A program made the translations under genes and the position numbers. A DNA stretch of 64,000 nucleotides, taken from positions 372,001-436,000 of the forward strand of contig NZ_JFKA01000001.1 in the NCBI RefSeq assembly GCF_002115755.1, read 5' to 3'. Every line of letters starts with the position of its first letter. The first letter of the stretch is position 1. Origin of the DNA: Thalassospira mesophila (GTDB lineage Bacteria; Pseudomonadota; Alphaproteobacteria; Rhodospirillales; Thalassospiraceae). Under the pieces are notes generated by a model. It saw nothing but the letters and a program-made list of their open reading frames with translations, searched no databases and had not been told where the DNA came from. Positions 25,934-33,791 of this stretch are shown one piece after another.

Positions 25934-27247
25934 TCAGAACTGGAATTTCGCCTGTAGCGCGATAATGTCGACCTTTGATTCGTAGTTGCCGGTGAAAGAA
26001 CCGACATTCGAGTCACTCAGGTTGACCTTGGCAGCGTGGGCAAAAATGTGGGTGTAACCAAGGCTGATATCGGCCCAGTCAGCCGCCTTGTAGGTTGTGC
26101 CCAAGGATACCCAGTACCGGTTCGAATCCGGGATACGAACGGAGCGATGCTCGTCTGAAATCGGGGTTTCGTCATAAGCAACACCGCCCCGGAAGGTCCA
26201 GTTTTCGTCGTAACGATATTTGGCACCAAGGGATGCAAACCACGAACTGCCCCAGTTATAAACATCCGCCGAGGAGGACTGACTGCCGGGGAAGTTAACG
26301 TTGGTGTCGCCGCCATAATTGAACTGCAAAACGTTGATTGAATTCCAGTTGGTCCACTGGCCATCCGCCATCACCGTCCATTTTTCGCCAACATCCTGGG
26401 CGATGCCAAAGGTGACATATTCAGGGGTTGTGACCTCGGCTGTTGCGGACTGATTGCGGTAACCCCCTGCCTGAGCGGCGGAATCAAATTTGATGTCGCC
26501 TTTAAGGTTATGGGTGATGTCAGAAACGTAGGACGCGCCAAGACGGGTGCCGGGCATAATTTCCCAGTTCATACCGGCGGTCCAGCCAGCGGCAAGGTCG
26601 TTACCGGTTACATCGCCGTTACCTTCGCCGGAGCCATAACCGACAGCTTTTGCCAATCGGGCATCCATATATTGCAGCTGAGCGCCAGCGCCGATCGATA
26701 ATCCGTTATCGAAACGATATGCCAGAACCGGTTTGACGTTGGTGGTTTTAATAGACGATGTGGTGCCAAAAAAACGACCGGCAAAATCGCTTTCATAATC
26801 GGTGACAAGGCCCCAGGGGGATGTCAGCGAGATGCCAAAATTAAGCTGGTCGGTCAAGGTCCATACGGCATGGGCATTGGGCACAAACGCGTCTTGCCCC
26901 ATGTCACCATAGGTGGCGTTTTGCACACCGCCCGCCAAGGGAGCGGTCGTTAGTGTGCCAGAGCTTGCGGTGCCGCTTTTGAGCTTAACATTTGGCATCA
27001 CCAGACTGCCGCCGACGCTATAGGTTGAGTTTTTGATCTGCCCGACATTGCCGGGGTTAAAAAAGATTTGCGAGGCATCATCGCTTTGCGTTGCCATGCC
27101 CGCATAGGATGAACCTTGCAAACTGCCGCTAACTTCGCGGAGCTGAAAACCCGATGCATGTGCCGTGGTTGCAATGGCAAGGGAACCGAGCAAAGCGGCA
27201 CCCGAAACGGCCGCACCAAGGCAGGCTTTGTTCAACGTCTTTGTCAT
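25934..27247 (-). CDS. fadL: FadL/OmpP1-family outer-membrane fatty acid transporter
   Basis: The 437-residue beta-barrel protein has a signal peptide ending near residue 31 (TTAHA). The mature N-terminus SGFQLREVSGSLQGSSYAG matches the FadL hatch signature. NPGNVGQIKNSTYSVGG and the terminal aromatic residue of KFQF are typical of the family and of outer-membrane barrels. It would carry long-chain fatty acids or other hydrophobic compounds across the outer membrane. GGGAGAAAC precedes the ATG. It follows the SCP2 and DUF6134-like genes on the same strand, 68 bp after the latter. Confidence 0.9.
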   Translation of the reverse strand: MTKTLNKACLGAAVSGAALLGSLAIATTAHASGFQLREVSGSLQGSSYAGMATQSDDASQIFFNPGNVGQIKNSTYSVGGSLVMPNVKLKSGTASSGTLTTAPLAGGVQNATYGDMGQDAFVPNAHAVWTLTDQLNFGISLTSPWGLVTDYESDFAGRFFGTTSSIKTTNVKPVLAYRFDNGLSIGAGAQLQYMDARLAKAVGYGSGEGNGDVTGNDLAAGWTAGMNWEIMPGTRLGASYVSDITHNLKGDIKFDSAAQAGGYRNQSATAEVTTPEYVTFGIAQDVGEKWTVMADGQWTNWNSINVLQFNYGGDTNVNFPGSQSSSADVYNWGSSWFASLGAKYRYDENWTFRGGVAYDETPISDEHRSVRIPDSNRYWVSLGTTYKAADWADISLGYTHIFAHAAKVNLSDSNVGSFTGNYESKVDIIALQAKFQF

Positions 27248-27315
27248 TTGTTTCTCCCTAGAAACGATTTCGGTGCTGTTGCGCTTTTTGCGCCCGCATT
27301 TTTATTGGTCAGGCT

Positions 27316-27969
27316 TTATGGGGCATCGACCCTGATAAAATCGATGTCATAGCCCTTTTTCTTAAAGCTGGTTTTCAGCAATTTACCGTCTTTGCCGTAC
27401 CAAAGGTCACGGGCAACATCCCCGGTCATCACATAGTGGGTTGCGGGAATATTGCGGTTATCGATGGTCAGGCTGGTATCAACGGTTTTTGCGACCGACA
27501 CCGCATAGGGTGCCGCGTCGATAACACTGTATAGGCTTGTTTTGGCAGTAATATCTTCGCGCCACAGTGTCAGGGGCCAGGCCGCATTACATTCTTCACG
27601 GCGTGGAACACCTTTGCCGGCGACTTCGTAACAATCGCCTTCATATTCCGCCAGCCACGCATAGGGCGAACCATCATCGTCGGTTTCGGCTTTGACCGAA
27701 ACCAGATGGTTATCCTTCCACGTTTCCGTGCGGTTATGATGATAGTGGAATTGTAAAAACAGGACCTGAACCGAGGTTTCGGTGGTGATATGTGCGATCT
27801 GGCCATCGGCCGTATCGGTCAGCACCACTTTTTCAAAACCAATCGGGTCGCCATCCTTGAAGACCTTGTAATTCAAGGTTTCATCGGCTTTGGCACCGTG
27901 CAGGCCGGTGTAAAATATCGCAAAAATAGCGCAAGCGGTTGCGACACCGCCCCAAAAAATACGTGACAT
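27316..27969 (-). CDS. Secreted DUF6134-like protein of unknown function
   Basis: The 217-residue protein has an N-terminal hydrophobic signal (about residues 5-28, ending HGAKA). The mature part is beta-rich with a YKVFKDGDPIGFEKVVL opening typical of small periplasmic DUF6134-type proteins. Two cysteines (GDCYEVAG and REECNAAWP) may form a disulfide. A YDIDFIRVD end is characteristic. I chose ATG 27969 because the signal peptide starts there and GGGGAAC lies upstream; the longer reading to 28149 runs through SCP2. Position between SCP2 and FadL suggests a periplasmic step in lipid handling. Confidence 0.65.
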   Translation of the reverse strand: MSRIFWGGVATACAIFAIFYTGLHGAKADETLNYKVFKDGDPIGFEKVVLTDTADGQIAHITTETSVQVLFLQFHYHHNRTETWKDNHLVSVKAETDDDGSPYAWLAEYEGDCYEVAGKGVPRREECNAAWPLTLWREDITAKTSLYSVIDAAPYAVSVAKTVDTSLTIDNRNIPATHYVMTGDVARDLWYGKDGKLLKTSFKKKGYDIDFIRVDAP

Positions 27970-28007
27970 AAGAGTTCCCCAACCCCGGTCGCAAAACAGA
28001 AAAATCG

Positions 28008-28307
28008 TCAGTTCAGCATGGAAGACAGCTTGGCTGCGATTCCCATCGAACCCTTTACCTTCAGCTTGCCCATTGTGAAGGCCAGCATCGGGTCGAGTTT
28101 TCCGGTGATCAGTTTTTGCAAATTGGCTTGGGAAATCTTTAAGATGCAATCGGCATCTGCGACATCATCATCGCTGATTTCCGGGCTGGGCCCGGTGGCG
28201 TCAACAACAATGCTGCCATCATCACCACAATCAAAGGCGATAACGGCGTTCAGGCCCCGCAATTGCGGTAATCTGGCTTCGACGGCTTCGAGGATGCTGT
28301 TATCCAC
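28008..28307 (-). CDS. SCP2 sterol-carrier domain protein
   Basis: The 99-residue protein is a single SCP2 domain, a hydrophobic pocket that binds fatty acyl-CoA or sterol-like lipids. The typical tail is present: LQKLITGKLDPMLAFTMGKLKVKGSMGIAAKL. Start GTG 28307 is chosen because GGGAGGA lies five bases before it and gives the normal family length; the in-frame ATG at 28370 would add 21 residues of low quality. It lies 65 bp downstream of operator site 3 and heads the SCP2, DUF6134, FadL unit. Confidence 0.85.
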   Translation of the reverse strand: MDNSILEAVEARLPQLRGLNAVIAFDCGDDGSIVVDATGPSPEISDDDVADADCILKISQANLQKLITGKLDPMLAFTMGKLKVKGSMGIAAKLSSMLN

Positions 28308-28371
28308 GAAATCCTCCCTGGACGTTTGTTGATTTTGTTCTTGTCTTGTTGTTGCCGTAATGTAGCGCAAG

Positions 28372-28388
28372 GTGACGTAAAGGTAAAC
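28372..28388 (-). promoter_or_regulatory. MerR operator, site 3, before the SCP2-FadL unit
   Basis: GTGACGTAAAGGTAAAC is the reverse complement of GTTTACCTTTACGTCAC, which matches site 1 at 15 of 17 positions. It is upstream of the SCP2 gene, as expected for the same regulator controlling lipid uptake and breakdown. The rest of 28389-28521 shows nothing further. Confidence 0.6.
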
Positions 28389-28521
28389 TGTTTTACTTCA
28401 AAGTCACTTCATTACTGTTAGGGCCTTGATTGTCCGGGAAAATTTCAACCTGAGGGCGCAATTTTATCCGGGACGCACGCGAGCTTGCGATGCGTACCGG
28501 TTGATTTTTGCTGTATCTTTT

Positions 28522-29166
28522 CTAGGAAAGGATGCGCCATGTGCCATCGGGCTGCAGGCAAGCCGTGCCATAGGTTTGCTGGCGTGTATCGCCAATTTTG
28601 ACGGTGGCGTTATATTCGCGGCAATACTGGTTATTCTGATTCTGAAAGGTTTTTACCGGGGTAATCCCATATTGCTGGTTCGAGTCGGGGTTGGTCCAGA
28701 CGGCGGTTTGGCCATCGGGCAGGCGGTCTAGCGCATAGCCGCCACAGGCCTGGTCGGTGGCATCCATGCCCGATCCAATGGCGTTGCCCGCCAGCAGGCC
28801 AAAAATGGCACCGCCAATGGTGGCCAGCAATCGGCCATCGCCCTTGCCGATGGTGGAACCCGCTGCCGCCCCGGCAACACCGCCAAGGATCGAACCGATC
28901 ACGTCGCGGTTGCATTGCAAGATATTGCCATTGGGCAAAAACAGGTCGCCATAACCATCGGCACCAAAATCGTGCCCGTTATGGAAATCTGGGCCTTTTT
29001 TATGAAAATCAGGCCCTTTACCATGATGGTCACCCTGCCCGCCTTTGGCCCGATAACCGTGCGCGGGTGCCCAAGAAGGCGGGTCGGCCTGTGCCGGATT
29101 GGCAAGGAGGCCGCCAAGGCCGAGGACGAAAATTCCGATAGCGAAACGAAGTGGCTTGTGGGCCAT
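28522..29166 (-). CDS. Glycine-zipper surface-antigen-like lipoprotein or secreted protein, His-rich
   Basis: The 214-residue protein has a signal peptide ending near ANPAQA (residue 27) and a His/Gly/Lys/Asp-rich stretch of about 45 residues with the repeated unit KGPDFH. Then comes a glycine-zipper two-helix region (IGSILGGVAGAAAGSTIG and GGAIFGLLAGNAIGSG), and a C-terminal domain with QYCREYNATVKIG and YGTACLQPDGTWRI. That C-terminal form is the RT0821/Lpp0805 surface-antigen family. The His-rich part could bind metal. No lipobox cysteine is evident. It is monocistronic. Confidence 0.75.
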   Translation of the reverse strand: MAHKPLRFAIGIFVLGLGGLLANPAQADPPSWAPAHGYRAKGGQGDHHGKGPDFHKKGPDFHNGHDFGADGYGDLFLPNGNILQCNRDVIGSILGGVAGAAAGSTIGKGDGRLLATIGGAIFGLLAGNAIGSGMDATDQACGGYALDRLPDGQTAVWTNPDSNQQYGITPVKTFQNQNNQYCREYNATVKIGDTRQQTYGTACLQPDGTWRILS

Positions 29167-29583
29167 TTTTTGGCTTTCCTTTTGGCGAGGCGGCGCACAG
29201 CACCTTGTATTTCACACCCGCTAATATTGCGTATCTGATTAAAAACCCGGTTAAATCACCCCGCCGGACCAACGCCGTAAACAGCCGCAAGATACATTGC
29301 CGGGCTATTTTAGGCAGTCTGTTGCGCCGGGCCGAAAAAAGGGGCGTGCGGCCTGACCGTGCGATTGTTCCGGTGCGCAAGGCACGTCGTAAGCCGGCAA
29401 TTTGCCTTTCAGTTTAATCTGAGCAGGCTTTGTGCGCTAGATAGGGCGCAGTTGGGGCAAATTGTGGCGTTGTTGCTTGCCTATACGTCTGCAGGGCGTC
29501 ATTTGCGTTGAAACCGTTTGCACAGGCAGATAGCCTTCTGGCACTTACACAAATCATTTAAAAAGAAGTGCCGGGGAAACGTT
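29167..29583. other. Divergent intergenic region, no gene seen
   Basis: This 417-bp stretch separates the minus-strand surface protein from the plus-strand LysE gene. I see no coding potential with good codon pattern, RNA gene, terminator or clear operator. It should hold both promoters. Confidence 0.4.
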
Positions 29584-30237
29584 ATGACTTTCACTGCGTG
29601 GCTGTCGGTTGCCACCATCTGTATTTTGGGGGCAATGACACCAGGGCCCAGTCTGGCGGTTGTGTTGCGCCATTCGGTCGGGCAATCGCGCCAGGCCGGT
29701 TTTGCCTGTGCGCTGGCGCATGGGGCCGGTATTGGGTTTTATGCTGTCATTACGATGGCTGGCCTGGGCGTGTTGTTTCAAACCGTGCCGGTTTTTCGCG
29801 AAGCGGTCAGTATTCTGGGCGCGCTCTATCTGGCGTGGCTGGCAATAAAGGCATGGCGCGGGGCGGGAAGTGCCGCACGTTTCCAAAACGACAATCACGC
29901 CGGCGCGATAGCCGATACCTTGGGCCATGCGGCGCGTGATGGCTTTATGATTGCGTTTTTAAACCCCAAAATCGCCTTGTTTTTTCTGGCTTTGTTTAGC
30001 CAGTTTGTTTCGGCTGATGCCAGTTGGACCTCTAAAATATGGCTGGCTCTGACGGCGGCAGGCATTGATTGTGCGTGGTATTGCCTGGTGGCGATCGGTT
30101 TTTCGCACGGGGCGGTTCTGCCATGGCTGCGACGCAATTCCGGCATTATCGAACGGCTGATTGCGGTGCTGTTTCTGGTTATTGCCGCACGGGTTTTGTG
30201 GGGGATTGTGCCGGGCCTGACTGGCGTTGGTGCCTAG
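29584..30237 (+). CDS. LysE/RhtB-family amino acid exporter
   Basis: The 217-residue inner-membrane protein has about six hydrophobic segments and the family N-terminus AMTPGPSLAVVLRHSVGQSRQAGFACALAHGAG. The central FLNPKIALFFLALFSQF motif is also typical. The family exports amino acids such as lysine, homoserine or threonine, or related metabolites; the substrate here is unknown. GGGGAA precedes ATG 29584; an upstream in-frame start at 29518 has a weak context. Confidence 0.88.
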   Translation: MTFTAWLSVATICILGAMTPGPSLAVVLRHSVGQSRQAGFACALAHGAGIGFYAVITMAGLGVLFQTVPVFREAVSILGALYLAWLAIKAWRGAGSAARFQNDNHAGAIADTLGHAARDGFMIAFLNPKIALFFLALFSQFVSADASWTSKIWLALTAAGIDCAWYCLVAIGFSHGAVLPWLRRNSGIIERLIAVLFLVIAARVLWGIVPGLTGVGA

Positions 30238-30324
30238 ATCGGCGCAACCAGCCCATGTTTCCTGTTATCCTGATTAAAATTTCGGGGCGCATTACATCGC
30301 CCTGTTTAACGGACAGTATTTTCC

Positions 30325-31551
30325 ATGTCTGAAACCAAATCGCCTGCTTCGAACCGGATCGCGTCAGACCCGGCTGAACGCGGTTTTCGCAGTCTTGTTC
30401 CCCATCTTGGGTTTTTGGCAGCCTTGCTGTTGCTGGCATTTAACATGCGCGGCAGCATCGTGGCGATGGGGCCGCTGGCCGAAAGCGTTGGTCTTGATTT
30501 GCAGTTATCAGGGGTGCAGTTAGGGCTGCTCACCACCATTCCTGTGCTTTGTTTCGGTATGTTATCAATATTTGCGCCGCGTTTGGGGCAACGTTTTGGC
30601 CTTGAGGCGACGCTGGTTGCAATGTTGGCACTGGTGGCCGTTGGGCAAGGATTACGTGCCAGCGGGCAATATGGCGTGATGGTGATTGGTACCCTTGTGC
30701 TAGGTGCCGCCATTGCCGTGATGAATGTGCTTACCCCGTCGCTGGTGCGGCGCAGTTTTCCGGGCAAGGTCGCGCTGATTACCGCCCTTTACACCTTTGT
30801 GATGTCCAGCGGTGCCACGATTGCCGCGTTTAGCGCGGTGCCGTTGCGCAACAGCATGGCGGGTGACTGGCGTTATGCGCTGGGTATTTGGGCGGTTGTG
30901 GCGGCAATTGGCTGTATTTGCTGGTTGCCGATGTTGCGCTATCATCATCATGCGCAAGGCGCACCGGCGCGCATATCGTTGTGGCGCAATGGCGAGGCCT
31001 GGTGGCTGAGCCTGTTTTTTGGCTGCCAGTCGATGGTATTTTATACCGGCACGGCATGGGTTGCGAAAATCTTCCTTGATTCCGGCATGTCAGATGCCGA
31101 GGCCGGAACGTTGCTGACGGTCTTTAATGTGTTTGGCATTCCGGCGGCATTTTTGGCCCCGCTGATTTATTCGGCCATTCCCCATAAAAAACTGGCGATG
31201 ATTGTTTTGCATCTGCCGTTATTCATTGGCATTCCCGGGTTTGTTTTTGCCACCACCGACATGCCCTATCTGTGGGCGATGTGCATGGGGCTGGGCCAGG
31301 GCGCCATGATCAGCATTGCCTTGACACTGATAGGTTTGCGCGGGGCGGACCCGCAAACATCTGCCAAACTGTCGGGCATGTGCCAGTCTTTGGGGTATTT
31401 GCTGGCGGCAACCGGGCCGGTCCTGTTTGGGGCGCTGCATGACTTTTCGCACAGCTGGCAGATACCACTGTTTATTTTGTTTGCGGTGGTGGTGGTGCAA
31501 TTTGTTGCCGGTTTGAGGGCCGGGTCGCCTGACAAGATTGTGTCGCGATAA
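30325..31551 (+). CDS. MFS transporter, CynX/NimT-like
   Basis: The 408-residue protein has about twelve membrane segments in the major facilitator pattern. The N-terminus NMRGSIVAMGPLAESVGLDLQLSG and the loop LVRRSFPGKVALITALYTFVMSSGA are typical of CynX/NimT-like carriers, which include cyanate and 2-nitroimidazole transporters. The substrate is unknown. A cytoplasmic His-rich loop (RYHHHAQ) lies between the halves. It is 87 bp after the LysE gene on the same strand and ends at a strong terminator. Confidence 0.85.
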   Translation: MSETKSPASNRIASDPAERGFRSLVPHLGFLAALLLLAFNMRGSIVAMGPLAESVGLDLQLSGVQLGLLTTIPVLCFGMLSIFAPRLGQRFGLEATLVAMLALVAVGQGLRASGQYGVMVIGTLVLGAAIAVMNVLTPSLVRRSFPGKVALITALYTFVMSSGATIAAFSAVPLRNSMAGDWRYALGIWAVVAAIGCICWLPMLRYHHHAQGAPARISLWRNGEAWWLSLFFGCQSMVFYTGTAWVAKIFLDSGMSDAEAGTLLTVFNVFGIPAAFLAPLIYSAIPHKKLAMIVLHLPLFIGIPGFVFATTDMPYLWAMCMGLGQGAMISIALTLIGLRGADPQTSAKLSGMCQSLGYLLAATGPVLFGALHDFSHSWQIPLFILFAVVVVQFVAGLRAGSPDKIVSR

Positions 31552-31572
31552 TGCCAAACCTTCCCAGCGTTC

Positions 31573-31609
31573 AACACCCCGATGGTTCAGCCGCGGGGTG
31601 TTTTGTTTT
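31573..31609 (+). terminator. Rho-independent terminator after the MFS gene
   Basis: Nine perfect pairs, AACACCCCG (31573-31581) with CGGGGTGTT (31594-31602), are followed by TTGTTTTG. It closes the LysE-MFS pair. Confidence 0.9.
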
Positions 31610-31734
31610 GCCCGGAACAAATCGGCGCGTGGGCAAAAATGACGGGGCATCGGTGTTTATCGTTGTTCCAGGCTGCTGCCATCAGCGCGATGCCTTTCCT
31701 TTTACGGGCTCCTGTGGTCATACTGGCTGTTGTT

Positions 31735-31753
31735 AATAATAATAATCGTTATT
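31735..31753 (+). promoter_or_regulatory. Fur box upstream of hmuSTUV
   Basis: AATAATAATAATCGTTATT matches the classical Fur consensus GATAATGATAATCATTATC at 15 of 19 positions. It sits about 100 bp before the hmuS start in the only AT-rich part of the region. Iron-dependent repression of heme uptake is the expected role. Confidence 0.75.
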
Positions 31754-31849
31754 AATAAAATAAGTTTCAGAAATCAGACGGGCTGGTTCGTCATGGGTTC
31801 AGGCGGTTTTGCCGTATGAGACATGTATCATGGCCAGGAAAGTGACGAA

Positions 31850-32908
31850 ATGACACCAAATTCAACCGACATTGTTAATGCCTGGAACGGCTTTGCGACC
31901 GGAACCGCCAAAGGATATGCCGTTGATATTGCAAAGCAGTTGGGCGTCAGTGAAGGCGAACTGGTCGCGGCGGGATGTGGCAGCACCGTTACCCGGATCG
32001 ATGCTAATTGGGGTGATGTGATCTCGCGTCTCGAAGAACTGGGTGAGGTGATGGTGTTAACCCGTAACCCCAGCGTTGTGCATGAAAAAACCGGTACATT
32101 TGGCGCGGTTAGCATTCAGGGTGACATGGGGCTGGTTTTAAACGGTGACGTTGATTTACGCCTGTTTTTGGGCCATTGGGGCTTTGGTTTTGCGGTTGAA
32201 GCACGCGGGCGGCGCAGTTTGCAGTTTTTTGGCCACGATGGTACCGCGATCCACAAAGTTTTCCTGACCGATCACTCCAGCAGTGCGGGTTTTGACGCGC
32301 TGGTGACGGATTTTCGCGCAGCCGACCAAACAGCGCAGATATCGGTTTTGCCACCCTTGCCCACGCCAGTGACGCAGGTGGATGAAAAGGTCGATGTTGA
32401 AAACTGGCGCGCCCATTGGCGCAACATGACCGATGTGCATCAGTTTCACGGCTTGCTGAACGATTTTAACCTTGGCCGCCATCAGGGATTGCGGCTGGCC
32501 GGGCCGGAATTTGCCGAGCCACTGGACCCGGCGACATTCCAACGCCTGCTGGAAGATACCAGCGCCAGCGCCTTGCCAATCATGGTGTTTGTCGGCAATG
32601 CGGGTGCCATTCAAATTCATACCGGGCCAATCAACACCATTCGGGTGATGGAGAACTGGGTGAATGTGATGGATCCGCGCTTTACCCTGCATTTACGGAC
32701 CGACCATCTGGCTGAAATGTGGCTGGTGCGCAAGCCGATCCGCGAAGGTGTTATCACCACGATCGAGCTTTATGATGCCGACCAAAACAACTTTGCCATC
32801 CTGTGTGGGCAACGCGCGCCCAAAGAAGCTGAAAGCCCGGCATGGCAAAAACTGGCCGAGGGGATGCCCCGCCTTGCACACCCGCAATCAACCCCGGCGG
32901 GGGCGTAA
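31850..32908 (+). CDS. hmuS: Hemin-degrading/heme-handling protein HmuS (ChuS/HemS family)
   Basis: The 352-residue cytoplasmic protein consists of two similar halves, as in HemS/ChuS. The repeats are seen in IVNAWNGFATGTAKGYAVDIAKQLGVSEGELVAA, VLTRNPSVVHEKTGTF and, in the second half, WRNMTDVHQFHGLLNDFNLGRHQGLRLA and PIMVFVGNAGAIQIHTGPI. It takes heme delivered by HmuTUV and releases iron or passes heme on. Start ATG 31850 follows AGGAAA; ATG 31823 is an alternative with a poorer site. It is first in hmuSTUV, about 100 bp after the Fur box. Confidence 0.9.
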   Translation: MTPNSTDIVNAWNGFATGTAKGYAVDIAKQLGVSEGELVAAGCGSTVTRIDANWGDVISRLEELGEVMVLTRNPSVVHEKTGTFGAVSIQGDMGLVLNGDVDLRLFLGHWGFGFAVEARGRRSLQFFGHDGTAIHKVFLTDHSSSAGFDALVTDFRAADQTAQISVLPPLPTPVTQVDEKVDVENWRAHWRNMTDVHQFHGLLNDFNLGRHQGLRLAGPEFAEPLDPATFQRLLEDTSASALPIMVFVGNAGAIQIHTGPINTIRVMENWVNVMDPRFTLHLRTDHLAEMWLVRKPIREGVITTIELYDADQNNFAILCGQRAPKEAESPAWQKLAEGMPRLAHPQSTPAGA

Positions 32909-32912
32909 TAAT

Positions 32913-33791
32913 ATGCGATTTTATGTGATGCTTTTTGCCGCGATTGTCGGCTTTATCGGCCTGTGTTTTCCGGCCTTTGCCGCCGATATGCCACAGCGCG
33001 TGGTTACGGTTGGCGCACCGGCGACTGAAATTGTATTTGCTCTTGGCGCGGGCGACGCGGTTATTGCCACCGACACCACCAGCACCTGGCCCGAACAGGT
33101 TAAAACCCTGCCCAAGGTTGGCTATATGCGCAATCTGGCGGCAGAAGGTATCATCAGCCTGAACCCTGATTTGATTATTGCGGTGGCCGAAAGCGGCCCG
33201 ACGCCGGTTCTCGATAATCTGCGTGCCCTTGGTATTCCTGTTACTGTTTTGCCGTCGCTTAGCGCGCTTGAAAACCTGCCCAATGCCATTTCGGTGGCGG
33301 CAACGGCGTTGGGTCGCAACGATCAGGAGCAGGCATTAACAGGCCAGGTTAAAGCCGATATTGCTGCGATCCATGATATGGCGGCGCATCATGCCAATGC
33401 GCGCCGATCAGCCCGAAAGAAGATCGTGTTTTTGATGTCGGTCGGGCATGGTCAGCCCTTGTCAGCCGGGGCACATACAACGGCCAATGAAATTATCGAA
33501 TTGATTGGTGGTGAAAACCCGATGGCGGGCTATGACGGCTTTAAACCTGTATCGCCTGAAATTATTGCCACCGATGATGCCGATTATGTGTTGGTCATGT
33601 CTTCAACGCTGGCGCAGCTTGGCGGCCTTGCCGGGGTGCAGGCCGACCCGGTTTTGGGCCTGCATAAGGCGGTGGCAGCGAGGCATGTGCTAACGGTTTC
33701 CGCCTCGACCATTTTGGGGTTTGGTCCCCGGTCTGTCGGTGAAATTCGCGATCTTGCGGCGCAAATTCATCGCGACGAAGCCGGGAAATGA
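32913..33791 (+). CDS. hmuT: Periplasmic heme-binding protein HmuT
   Basis: The 292-residue protein has a signal peptide ending near residue 23 (FPAFA) and the two-lobed class III binding-protein fold: RVVTVGAPATEIVFALGAGDAVIATD, then SLNPDLIIAV, and ANEIIELIGGENPMAGYDGFKPVSPE. It carries heme to HmuUV. The start ATG 32913 is four bases after the hmuS stop. Its stop overlaps the hmuU start by four bases (ATGA). Confidence 0.92.
   Translation: MRFYVMLFAAIVGFIGLCFPAFAADMPQRVVTVGAPATEIVFALGAGDAVIATDTTSTWPEQVKTLPKVGYMRNLAAEGIISLNPDLIIAVAESGPTPVLDNLRALGIPVTVLPSLSALENLPNAISVAATALGRNDQEQALTGQVKADIAAIHDMAAHHANARRSARKKIVFLMSVGHGQPLSAGAHTTANEIIELIGGENPMAGYDGFKPVSPEIIATDDADYVLVMSSTLAQLGGLAGVQADPVLGLHKAVAARHVLTVSASTILGFGPRSVGEIRDLAAQIHRDEAGK

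Noticed and set aside
26119-26129. GGTTCGAATCC, the T-loop of a tRNA
   Set aside because: It lies inside the FadL-like coding sequence, and no acceptor, D or anticodon stems fit around it.
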